Source: Chitinispirillaceae bacterium (GTDB taxonomy: Bacteria > Fibrobacterota > Chitinivibrionia > Chitinivibrionales > Chitinispirillaceae). Taken from it: a stretch of DNA of 22,674 nt. Positions 1 through 7,134 of this stretch are shown here, in pieces; the stretch's first letter is position 1, and each line of letters opens with the position of its first letter. Made by a program: the position numbers and the translations under genes. The notes below the pieces were generated by a model, which worked only from the letters and a program-made list of their open reading frames with translations, searched no databases and was not told the origin of the DNA. The DNA is taken from contig JAFGDP010000137.1 of NCBI GenBank assembly GCA_016932075.1, forward strand, positions 1-22,674. Reading direction: 5' to 3'.

Positions 1-582
1 GCCATGGCGAAGAAGGCGAAAGAGAAGGGGTGGAAGGTGGAGAATTATTCGGAATTTGTTAAATTTTCACCAAGTATTAAGTCAGACAGGCAAAAAGTGC
101 TTTCAGATAAAAGCAGGAAAATCATTGGCGGAGCCGCACAAAGAACAGGATATAAAAGTATCACAATCACAAGTACTATCCGGTATCCTGAACAGCAAGC
201 CGAAGCAATGTATACTAATCTTTCAAAAGGCAAACGACTCTCTTACGCAGCACCAGGGATGGAGGTAACAGCAGTATACGATGAGTGTGTGAAAGAGAAA
301 TTAGACAAGGCAACAACGATAAAAAAGATGGTTGAAAAGATCAATTTATTATCAAAGGAGGGTAAACGGGTATCAAAGCATTGCGTTAGTGTTACAGAAT
401 ATAAAAAACTGAATATAGTTGATATCGATATTCCTTCGGAAAAGGTTAAAGAGTTTATTAAAGAATTGTCCAAAGACGATAATGTAGAAAAAATTTATCA
501 TGATATGAAAGATATTGAAAATTCGGGCAAAATAAAACGGTTGGCAAAGGAGCCATGCATCCATGTTGAAATTAAGCAGTAG
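1..582 (+). CDS. M15-like peptidoglycan peptidase effector, C-terminal part (5' end outside window)
   Basis: The frame is open at the left edge. The ATG at 4 aligns with an internal Thr codon of the related copy near 1656, so this is probably the 3' end of a longer effector gene. Residues below count from that ATG. After the shared junction (KEKGWKV, about 6-12) comes a domain resembling M15/VanY-type zinc DD-peptidases: a TSTIR substrate-side motif (56-60), YAAPG (81-85), SKHCV with a likely zinc His126, VDID with likely Asp140 or Asp142, and EPCIHVEI with likely His187. This His/Asp/His layout is typical of M15 enzymes that cut peptidoglycan peptides. The toxin part is AT-rich, unlike most of the window. 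The next gene overlaps its end by 20 nt and encodes an exported ankyrin protein, consistent with an effector/immunity pair acting in the periplasm. Delivery (T6SS or another route) cannot be told from this window. The family call is from memory of motifs, not a search. Confidence 0.6.
   Translation, partial: AMAKKAKEKGWKVENYSEFVKFSPSIKSDRQKVLSDKSRKIIGGAAQRTGYKSITITSTIRYPEQQAEAMYTNLSKGKRLSYAAPGMEVTAVYDECVKEKLDKATTIKKMVEKINLLSKEGKRVSKHCVSVTEYKKLNIVDIDIPSEKVKEFIKELSKDDNVEKIYHDMKDIENSGKIKRLAKEPCIHVEIKQ
6..38 (+). repeat. 33-bp direct repeat, copy 1, at the carrier/toxin junction
   Basis: This stretch is identical to 1658-1690. It encodes AKKAKEKGWKV in the same reading phase relative to both effector fragments. 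Sequence diverges immediately after it into two unrelated toxin domains, so it marks the probable recombination point for toxin-cassette exchange. Confidence 0.85.
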
Positions 583-1273
583 AAACAACCTCATTATTTG
601 TCTTATAGCGATCGCCTTTTTTTGTAATTGTTCTGAAAAAAGAGACCCTGTTCAAGAACAAAAAATAAAACTTGATACAGTATCAGGTATTGCACCCGAA
701 AAATCGATGAATGTGGTGCATGATACAAGCCTTACAGATTTTAATATTCCCATTGAAGGCTACAATGCCACAAAATTGGGTCAAGCTGTTTTTAGCGGTG
801 ATACCGCAAACATTCTGAACCTGATTAAAAAAGGCGTTTCGATTGAAAGATGCCTAACAGACGAAACCTATATATATGATATTTTATATGCTGCTTTAAT
901 CTCCAGAAACCTTGAATTAATCAAGTTCGTTTTAAAAAACAGAATGTATACATCTGTAAATGAGACCTACAATGAAGATGCGGAATCACCTCTCACCTTA
1001 GCCTGTGATCTTCCGAACAATCTGGAAGCGCTTGAAATAGCCAATTTATTAATCTCATTAGGCGCAAATGCGAATGGTGTCGGCGAAAGCGGTGGCGAGC
1101 GGACTCTGTATCCTCTTATTACATCGATAAATCACAATAATATCGAATTGACGAAACTGCTCCTTAAACATGGTGCAAAAAAAGACGTTAAAAATGAGTA
1201 TGGGGAAACAGCTCTAATGATTGCGAAGAAACGGGGATTTGAAGGTATTGTGAGACTTCTGAATAAAAGTTAA
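563..1273 (+). CDS. Exported ankyrin-repeat protein, probable immunity protein
   Basis: This 236-residue protein starts with basic residues and a hydrophobic segment (about 9-22) followed by Cys21 and Cys23. It is a likely lipoprotein or exported protein, although the lipobox (AFFC) is not canonical. From about residue 70 to the end it has around five ankyrin-type repeats, for example near 70-98, 141-172, 180-209 and 213-236, with motifs such as LLISLGANAN, TKLLLKHGAKKD and YGETALMIAKKRG. The ATG is preceded by AAAGGAG about 10 nt upstream, inside the effector gene, and the two frames overlap by 20 nt, so translation is probably coupled. Periplasmic ankyrin proteins are known as immunity partners or regulators of toxins and periplasmic enzymes. 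Position, overlap and export signal make immunity to the upstream peptidoglycan peptidase the simplest role, but this is inference. Codon use is AT-rich like the effector. Confidence 0.7.
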   Translation: MLKLSSRNNLIICLIAIAFFCNCSEKRDPVQEQKIKLDTVSGIAPEKSMNVVHDTSLTDFNIPIEGYNATKLGQAVFSGDTANILNLIKKGVSIERCLTDETYIYDILYAALISRNLELIKFVLKNRMYTSVNETYNEDAESPLTLACDLPNNLEALEIANLLISLGANANGVGESGGERTLYPLITSINHNNIELTKLLLKHGAKKDVKNEYGETALMIAKKRGFEGIVRLLNKS

Positions 1274-1307
1274 GCCGTATAACTGTCATGGACGAAAAAC
1301 AGAGAAC

Positions 1308-1768
1308 ATGATCGCCCTGTGGCTTCAGAACAACCGGGTCAAGCCTGATCCTGAGTATCGGAAAGGTGATTATGACGACAACGGGGTACGCAACAAGCAT
1401 GGCGAGCGAGGAGGGGAAAAGTATCATCCCGGAACAGGTTTAACCGATGTCCAGAAACTGCTTGCCGCAGTCGGTGCATATGAAGGGAAAATAGACGGCT
1501 GGTTTTTCGATAAACTTGAAAAAGCGTTAAGCATATTCCACGTCCATGCGGCAAGAGACGAGTTCGTGGACGCGCAGGGCAAAAAGGCGGCACTGGGCGA
1601 AAAAGACCGGCTCAAGGACTACCGGAAAGGGGCGGTGAACAGGGATATGATAAAGACGGCGAAGAAGGCGAAAGAGAAGGGGTGGAAGGTATTAAAAAAA
1701 TATTAACTATAGAGCAATTGCAATCAGTAATGCCCAATGTTGCCACAAAAAAGGCGATTTTAAAGTAA
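1308..1768 (+). pseudogene. Displaced effector 3' fragment: peptidoglycan-binding-like carrier plus frameshifted GH19-like toxin start
   Basis: The reading frame from the ATG at 1308 has no convincing ribosome binding site and is open back to 1263, so it looks like a fragment rather than a gene with its own start. Residues about 44-80 (LTDVQKLLAAVGAYEGKIDG...) resemble a PG_binding_1 domain. It reaches the shared AKKAKEKGWKV junction and then stops at 1704-1706 after VLKKY. Adding one A to the A7 tract at 1694-1700 would continue the frame as VLKKILTIEQLQSVMPN and on to a stop at 1766-1768. The TIEQLQSVMPN stretch resembles the start of GH19 chitinase/lysozyme-like effector domains. Even with the frame restored, the enzyme would end after about 20 residues, so the toxin is a remnant. 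The carrier part is GC-richer (32 of 60 bases in 1621-1680) than the tail (22 of 78 in 1691-1768). Most likely this is an orphan cassette left when the M15-like toxin replaced an older one. Confidence 0.65.
1658..1690 (+). repeat. 33-bp direct repeat, copy 2, at the carrier/toxin junction
   Basis: Identical to 6-38 and in the same coding phase. Bases outside the repeat differ at once on the 3' side. On the 5' side the alignment is limited because copy 1 begins only 5 bases into the window. Confidence 0.85.
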
Positions 1769-1779
1769 GGGAAACGTAA

Positions 1780-2053
1780 ATGTGTATACGAACTTTTTTA
1801 CTAAGTAGTCTATTTTGTTTTATAGCTGAGAGTGCTTTTGCCGATTGCATGTTTACCAATTGGGGAACCGCCACACTTAAAAAATATCAAAAAAGACCTT
1901 GTTAAAGAGTTGGCGGTTTTACACACAAGCAGCCGTATGGTAAACGGATATTTTGTGCTAATAAAGAAGTACAAAGGATTACAAATGAAATACACATGGA
2001 ATGGTATGCTATATTTTTCAAAAGATAGGGAGATAATTCACGCGGATGAATAA
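1780..2053 (+). pseudogene. Frameshifted small exported protein, probable remnant immunity gene
   Basis: The ATG at 1780 follows GGGAAACGTAA and opens a 41-codon frame with a clear Sec signal peptide: MCIRTFLLSSLFCFIAESAFA then DC, with likely cleavage after the AFA. It stops at 1903-1905. Removing one base from the A6 tract at 1879-1884 joins it to the adjacent frame, which runs as LKNIKKDLVKELAVLHTSSR and on to a stop at 2051-2053. The joined product would be about 90 residues and secreted, the usual form of a periplasmic immunity protein. It sits 11 bases after the GH19-like remnant, the same effector-then-exported-protein order as the pair at 1-1273. I do not recognise the family. The lesion could be genuine decay or a homopolymer sequencing error. 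Confidence 0.5.
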
Positions 2054-2104
2054 TTATATGTGTTAGATTGTAAAAGATGCCATAATTCCGATATTGATAA
2101 AAAA

Positions 2105-2136
2105 AAGGCCGCTCATGGTTTCCCATGAGCGGCCTT
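2105..2136. terminator. Bidirectional intrinsic terminator
   Basis: A perfect 14-bp inverted repeat (AAGGCCGCTCATGG with its complement) encloses a TTTC loop. On the minus strand it is followed by a long T tract (complement of the A run ending at 2106), making it a strong terminator for the GH31 gene that ends at 2167. On the plus strand it is followed by TTGCTGTTTTC and can also close the toxin region. Confidence 0.85.
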
Positions 2137-2166
2137 GCTGTTTTCAACTAAACCATTACGGTTACA

Positions 2167-4905
2167 TTACAGCACCATCTTCTTCACAAACGGCTTCCTG
2201 CCGTCCGCCTTCACCTTGATCAGGTACATTGCCGGTGCTTGCCGGTCGAGCGAGATGGTGTAATTCGCTGCATTAACGCCGGCACGGCGTGTAACGACTT
2301 TACCCTGGGCATTTATCAGCTCGACGACATGGTTACCCTGGTAGGGCACCGTGACCGCAAGCGCGCCTTTCGTTCGGGCAACCATTACCTTCTGGGCCAT
2401 GACTTTTGTCAGCTCAGTGGTCTTGATATTGTCGTTGACCGGCCCGATATAGACCGTGGCCCCGGCATTCTGGTTGGAGGTCCCGACATTGACATACGTG
2501 ATGCCGCCGGTGGCCGTCGAGTGATAAAAGCCGGCGGTCCAGGAGTTGATCTGCGCCATGGTGATGGGCGTCGTATACCGCGTTGTGCCGCAGGTCACCT
2601 CGGTTATCGAGCTCAGGCCGTGGGCCTGTATGCGATAGCGGCGGCTGGATGCGGTCTGGCAGTATTTTGACCCTGCAAAGGCGCCGATCTGGATCCGCGT
2701 TGTGTTGGTGCCGGGAATGTAGGTCATGTTGAATACGGTCTTGACCGGCGTTTCATCTTCATACAAGGTAAATGATCCAGTCTGAGGAGATGCCTGCGTT
2801 CCATCGGTCGGCCAGCACATGAGCGTAATGTCTGATTCCGGCCGTTCACCGATAAACTGCAGGCTGTCCATCCATGGGATAATGGAGTGGGCTTTCACAA
2901 ACATGGGCAGCCGCGCAGTGGTCCTGTTGCTCTGGTTGACCGTATAGCTGGCAATGGTTGTGGGGCCGGTATATTTGAGTGTGGGTGCGCCTTCGGGGAA
3001 GAAGTCATACCACACGCCGGACGGGAGGTAGATATTATGCCGGGCGCCGTTGCCGTTTCTGGTTTCCTGGTTGTTGGCATAGCTCGGACCGCCCCCGTCC
3101 TCCTTGCAGTCGTTGAAGTATGGTGAAACAATGATCTCTTCTCCGACATAGTACTGCATATATTTTCCGTAGGTATTGTTGTCGGTTTCGCCTCCATTCT
3201 GGCACATCATGCCGCGTATGATGGGCACGCCGGTCTCATTGGCGATCATGCCATAGGTGAAAAAGAAAGGGATGAAACGGTAGTGGACATTGTCCCATTT
3301 GTTCATGAGCCGCTTGAGGTCTGAGGCATAGCCGCCGATACGTCCGCACTCTTCAAAGTTCTGGGCATCGCCGCCAGCGCCGCCTGCCATGTGGATCGAG
3401 ATCATGGGACGCATTGAGAAGGCGATATAACCGAAATCATAAGCTTCGCCAAGGTCGGTATGGCTGTGCGCGTAGCCGACCAGCGCCTCTTCGATGTGCG
3501 AAGGAACAATGGCGAATTTCCTGTACGCGTTCCACTCCTGGTTCAGGTAGTCGCCCATATGGTTGCCGGGCCATGCCTGGGAGCTGAGCGCCTGCCAGCC
3601 TCGTGAGACATAGACTTTGCTTTGATCATTGCCGTGCGCCTGGAGCCAGACGTCCCACTGCTCTTTTGCCTGCTGCCGGCTGTGAAAGTTCATGGCATCG
3701 TACCATGCCCAGTCAAAGCCATGATCAATTGCTGTTTTGCACACAGATGCTGTTTCAAGAAGGTTCTGGGTACAGCCTGCGCTGCAGCAGCCGTAAAATC
3801 TCCATCCTGCGCTCATGCCGCCACAGAGAAATCCCTTGTTTTTATAATACGTAATGGTAGCTGGTACGTCATCGTTCCAGCACCCACGGTTTGGCACATT
3901 GGGCAGATACCCGAGGTTGGTCCAGTCAAAAAAGTTGTCAAACCTGACCCAGTCCATGTTGAACCGGTTGTTCCTGAACATGTCCGCCCAGCCGCGCATG
4001 GTGTTGATGGTCGTTCCTGAACGGTAGTACATGTCGCGCATGATGCCGTAAAACTTTTTTCCCAGCTTGGGCGGACGGCCGGACACTTTCGTGTAACCTG
4101 ATATTGCGGTTTTCCAGTCGCCGAGAATGAAAAAGTAGCTTGAGTAATTCATTACATATTCGCTATTCATCCAATATTTCTGGGTACTGCCTCTGAGGTC
4201 ATAACCAATTCCAACGGCGCCAAGTGAAATGGAGCCCCATTGGGATTGGTTAGGCCACGGCTCTCCAAAAAGAAAGAAAAGGCCATAGCCGCCGGTGGAA
4301 TACATGTACGCTCCTGTGGAACGGCGTTTGGCATAGGATTGGTTTTTATTATCCAGGGAGAAATAAAAACCCCCATCATTGCACCTGAACCACTGGAACG
4401 CCTTGCCCCAGCCGAAAAAGTGCTCGCTTGAGCCCTGCGTAAAGGTGAAGGTCGGGGAGCCGGAAGACGATCCTCTGTTGTTCATTGCCGCTGCATCGCT
4501 TACAAGCGGTGTGCTGCTGCCGGCCTTGTAGTAACTGATACGGAAAGGGCTTTTCGCAATACTCATGCGCAGGGCAGAGGTGGTGATCTCAAGAGCGCTG
4601 GTTCCGTTGGTCACGGTTACTCCTGAGACCGCGGGCCAGGTGCGGTTGAGGTCCGCCATGCCGAGCACGTCCTGGCTGGAGCTGAACCGGCTGGAACTCC
4701 GTGTGTCAAAACTGACGCGTACGATGCCGGGTTCGCACACATATACCCTGACCACGCCGTTTGACACGGTAATGTCGATCTGGTTACCGTTCTGGGTATG
4801 GCTGGAATAGGTCCCCACCGCCTGGCTGAAGCCAAGCGAGAAAAGCATTGCGGCTATAAAAAGCCATAACCGCGAGAACAGCATACTATTGAGATTGTGG
4901 ACCAT
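2167..4905 (-). CDS. Secreted GH31-family glycoside hydrolase
   Basis: This 912-residue protein has an N-terminal signal peptide (hydrophobic segment about 9-27, cleavage probably after FSQA). The ATG at 4905 is preceded by GGAGG about 8 nt upstream, which favours it over the Met at residue 8. Residues about 40-270 look like the GH31 N-terminal beta-sandwich (EHFFGWGKAF). The catalytic barrel follows, with WYDAMN carrying the probable nucleophile Asp403, SRGWQAL and GNHMGD carrying the probable acid/base Asp452, then SHTDLGEAYD and MRPMISIHMAGG. The last 75 residues form a separate beta domain (HVVELINAQGKVV ... MYLIKVKADG) like the sorting domains of secreted FCB proteins. GH31 members cleave alpha-glucosides, alpha-xylosides or related alpha-linkages; the exact substrate cannot be read here. 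The barrel has an unusual cysteine cluster near residues 361-378 (CGGM ... YGCCSAGC). The gene is monocistronic, between the terminator at 2105 and a long 5' region. Confidence 0.88.
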   Translation of the reverse strand: MVHNLNSMLFSRLWLFIAAMLFSLGFSQAVGTYSSHTQNGNQIDITVSNGVVRVYVCEPGIVRVSFDTRSSSRFSSSQDVLGMADLNRTWPAVSGVTVTNGTSALEITTSALRMSIAKSPFRISYYKAGSSTPLVSDAAAMNNRGSSSGSPTFTFTQGSSEHFFGWGKAFQWFRCNDGGFYFSLDNKNQSYAKRRSTGAYMYSTGGYGLFFLFGEPWPNQSQWGSISLGAVGIGYDLRGSTQKYWMNSEYVMNYSSYFFILGDWKTAISGYTKVSGRPPKLGKKFYGIMRDMYYRSGTTINTMRGWADMFRNNRFNMDWVRFDNFFDWTNLGYLPNVPNRGCWNDDVPATITYYKNKGFLCGGMSAGWRFYGCCSAGCTQNLLETASVCKTAIDHGFDWAWYDAMNFHSRQQAKEQWDVWLQAHGNDQSKVYVSRGWQALSSQAWPGNHMGDYLNQEWNAYRKFAIVPSHIEEALVGYAHSHTDLGEAYDFGYIAFSMRPMISIHMAGGAGGDAQNFEECGRIGGYASDLKRLMNKWDNVHYRFIPFFFTYGMIANETGVPIIRGMMCQNGGETDNNTYGKYMQYYVGEEIIVSPYFNDCKEDGGGPSYANNQETRNGNGARHNIYLPSGVWYDFFPEGAPTLKYTGPTTIASYTVNQSNRTTARLPMFVKAHSIIPWMDSLQFIGERPESDITLMCWPTDGTQASPQTGSFTLYEDETPVKTVFNMTYIPGTNTTRIQIGAFAGSKYCQTASSRRYRIQAHGLSSITEVTCGTTRYTTPITMAQINSWTAGFYHSTATGGITYVNVGTSNQNAGATVYIGPVNDNIKTTELTKVMAQKVMVARTKGALAVTVPYQGNHVVELINAQGKVVTRRAGVNAANYTISLDRQAPAMYLIKVKADGRKPFVKKMVL

Positions 4906-5289
4906 TGGGCCCCTCCTTCAAAGAAAAAGAATGAAACACACTTGAGCGCTCTGCCCAATCGTTAGCCCCTCTCACCGTATAATATAATCATAAAATCATG
5001 GATTTTTCAATTATTTTAGAATAATTCAACAATATTACTATTAAATTATTTTATGAGACTCCTTATGATGTAACTTGTTGTTTTTATTATCAAAAGTGGC
5101 TTTTATGCCGCGACTGTTTCACGCTGATACCCTGAAAACGCTATTTTCCATACGTATAGTGGTTTCATTTAAAACCCCTTATTTATTTTGGAAGAACATC
5201 CATACGTTGCTGCTGTTTGGCTTGAAACGCCATAAAAAAGGCGGGGGTTGGAATCTGAGCGGACAAAATCCGGGATGATCGGTATATAA
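4906..5289. other. Divergent intergenic region
   Basis: This 384-base AT-rich stretch lies between the divergent GH31 and DUF6057-like genes and must contain the start signals for both. Only the GGAGG of the GH31 gene is clear. An 8-bp palindrome GAGCGCTC lies at 4944-4951. A 67-codon open frame at 5075-5278 shows no start signal or recognisable protein. No promoter could be assigned with confidence. Confidence 0.5.
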
Positions 5290-7134
5290 ATGTCTTCACA
5301 ACAGAAAACGGACTGTATGTCCGGCCTTTTTTCCCTTCTGTTTCATACGGGTGTTTTCCTTTATCTGTGGCTTTTTATCAATCCGTCGCTTCAGGTGCCG
5401 GTGCAGGAAACCGCGTTCCAGACAGGATACCGGTTTTTCACTGAATATGCAGGCTATCCAGGCGGGATCGCTGATTACTGCTCCCTGTTTCTTATGCAAT
5501 TTTTCAGAAGCCCGATTGCTGGAGCCGGAATAATCACCCTTCTTATCGCCCTGATATCCTTTTCATCACGGAGACTGGTACGCGCACTCCATCCGAAGGC
5601 CGGGTATTTGCATCTTCACCTTTTCCCGGCCGTGCTGATCGCCGCGCTCCATGCCAATTATGGCCATCCGCTTTCCGCGACCCTGGGCCTGGCGCTTTTG
5701 CTGGTACTGGTGAATCCCTATGCGCGTTATGCTTTGTCAGGGAACACAACTCTTCGTGGTATCTGCTTTTTCTCGATCAGTCTGTTGCTCTACGTTTGCA
5801 TCGGGGCCACTTATTTTTTGTTCGCGGTCATGGCGCTGCTTCTTGAGCTGTTTATTGGCAGGCGGTATCTGCTGAGCGCAGGCATGCTGGTCGCAGCGGC
5901 ACTCATGCCGCTCTGCGCGCAGCAGTTCCTGTTCCTCGTATCGCTGAAGCAGGCCTATCTCCATCCCCTGCCGTTGGGATTACAGGGGTATGCAGTGCCT
6001 TTCCTGCCGCATCTGCTCTATGGATTCTTCCCCTTGCTTGTACCGGTGCTGCTCAAGCTTCGCGGACAGGCCCCAGCGGAGGGGGCGCCGGTGTCCGGAC
6101 GGCTGTTTTCAATAACAAGCATGATGGCGAGCATGGCGGCGGTCATCGTGTTCGCCGTGGGCCTGCTGCCCGCCTCCGGTGACCGCGCGCGGAGGGCGTC
6201 ACTGACAATATGTCAATCAAGCATGAACGGCGAGTGGAGCGCCGTGCTTGCGCAGGCAGCCAGGGTCCGGTTGCATAATCCGCTGGTGAGCTGCGCCGTT
6301 GGCCAGGCCCTTTATTTCACGGGCCGGCTTTCAACGGATCTGTTCAGGTATCCATGGCCCGGCAATGCCGGCGGCCTTTTTCTGATCCCGCATGACCAGC
6401 AGGCAGGCAAGGGCATGGAATCGTTTGTGTACGATTTCCGGAGCGATCTCTATTTCCGGCTCGGGCTTGTCTCGCTTGCCGAGCAGTGGGCGTACGAGTC
6501 GATTTCAGTGCGTGGCGAAACGCCATGGACGCTCAGGCGTCTTGCCAGGATTCACGCGCTCAAGGGCGAACGCGCCGCCTGTTGTGCATGTCTGGGGGCG
6601 CTTGAGAAAATGCCGCTTGAGCGGAAATGGGTCAGATCTTTTCGAGAAGCGTTGCATAATGGCACGGTCATTACGGGGGACGACGAACTGCGCGAGATAA
6701 GCGCGTCGATGCCGGTAGCGGATTTCATTGTCCAGAGCATGGGAAAGCCCTTTATTGATCTGGAGCGGCAACTGGAGCGGGCCGGAAACGCGCGCATGGC
6801 GTCCGACTATCTGTTGGCGTCGTATCTGTTAAACGGAGAGGTCGGCAAGGTGCTGTCATTCGTTGCCGAAAAGGGGAAGCAGGGGTTTTACGGGATCCCC
6901 CGATTGTATCAGGAGGCCGTGCTGCTCGGATTGTCTTTTGAAAAGGACCGTGATTCCAATCTGTACAGCAGGATGGATCAACAAATCATTGACGATTTCA
7001 ACGATTTCAACCGGGTCATGGAGCACTATGCCGGCGATGCCGGGAAAAAATTCGATATCCTGTCCAAGCGGTTCGGCTCCACCTTCTGGTTTTATTATCT
7101 GTATACACTGCAGAAGGAGGCAACGGGGCCGTGA
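5290..7134 (+). CDS. DUF6057-like polytopic membrane protein with TPR-like C-terminal half
   Basis: This is a 614-residue protein. The N-terminal half (about 12-300) contains roughly eight or nine hydrophobic helices, starting with GLFSLLFHTGVFLYLWLFI. The loop motif FFTEYAGYPGGIADYCSLF recalls the DUF6057 family common in Bacteroidota. The second half is soluble and helix-rich (EWSAVLAQAARVRLHNPLVS; SLAEQWAYESISVRGETPWT; ARIHALKGERAACCACLGAL), with TPR-like spacing. No function is established for the family that I can cite. The start ATG has only a weak ribosome binding site (GGGATGATCGG). The stop overlaps the GTG start of the following TolB-like protein by four bases (GTGA), so the two are translationally coupled and probably work together at the inner membrane/periplasm. 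Confidence 0.75.
   Translation: MSSQQKTDCMSGLFSLLFHTGVFLYLWLFINPSLQVPVQETAFQTGYRFFTEYAGYPGGIADYCSLFLMQFFRSPIAGAGIITLLIALISFSSRRLVRALHPKAGYLHLHLFPAVLIAALHANYGHPLSATLGLALLLVLVNPYARYALSGNTTLRGICFFSISLLLYVCIGATYFLFAVMALLLELFIGRRYLLSAGMLVAAALMPLCAQQFLFLVSLKQAYLHPLPLGLQGYAVPFLPHLLYGFFPLLVPVLLKLRGQAPAEGAPVSGRLFSITSMMASMAAVIVFAVGLLPASGDRARRASLTICQSSMNGEWSAVLAQAARVRLHNPLVSCAVGQALYFTGRLSTDLFRYPWPGNAGGLFLIPHDQQAGKGMESFVYDFRSDLYFRLGLVSLAEQWAYESISVRGETPWTLRRLARIHALKGERAACCACLGALEKMPLERKWVRSFREALHNGTVITGDDELREISASMPVADFIVQSMGKPFIDLERQLERAGNARMASDYLLASYLLNGEVGKVLSFVAEKGKQGFYGIPRLYQEAVLLGLSFEKDRDSNLYSRMDQQIIDDFNDFNRVMEHYAGDAGKKFDILSKRFGSTFWFYYLYTLQKEATGP

Noticed and set aside
1308..1706. Intact small gene for a PG-binding protein
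   Set aside because: No ribosome binding site, frame open upstream of the ATG, and an end produced by a frameshift at the shared junction; a displaced fragment fits better.
4944..4951. GAGCGCTC palindrome as an operator
   Set aside because: Only eight bases and a single copy; expected by chance.
5075..5278. 67-codon open frame before the DUF6057-like gene
   Set aside because: No ribosome binding site, no signal or domain, and AT-rich composition of intergenic type.
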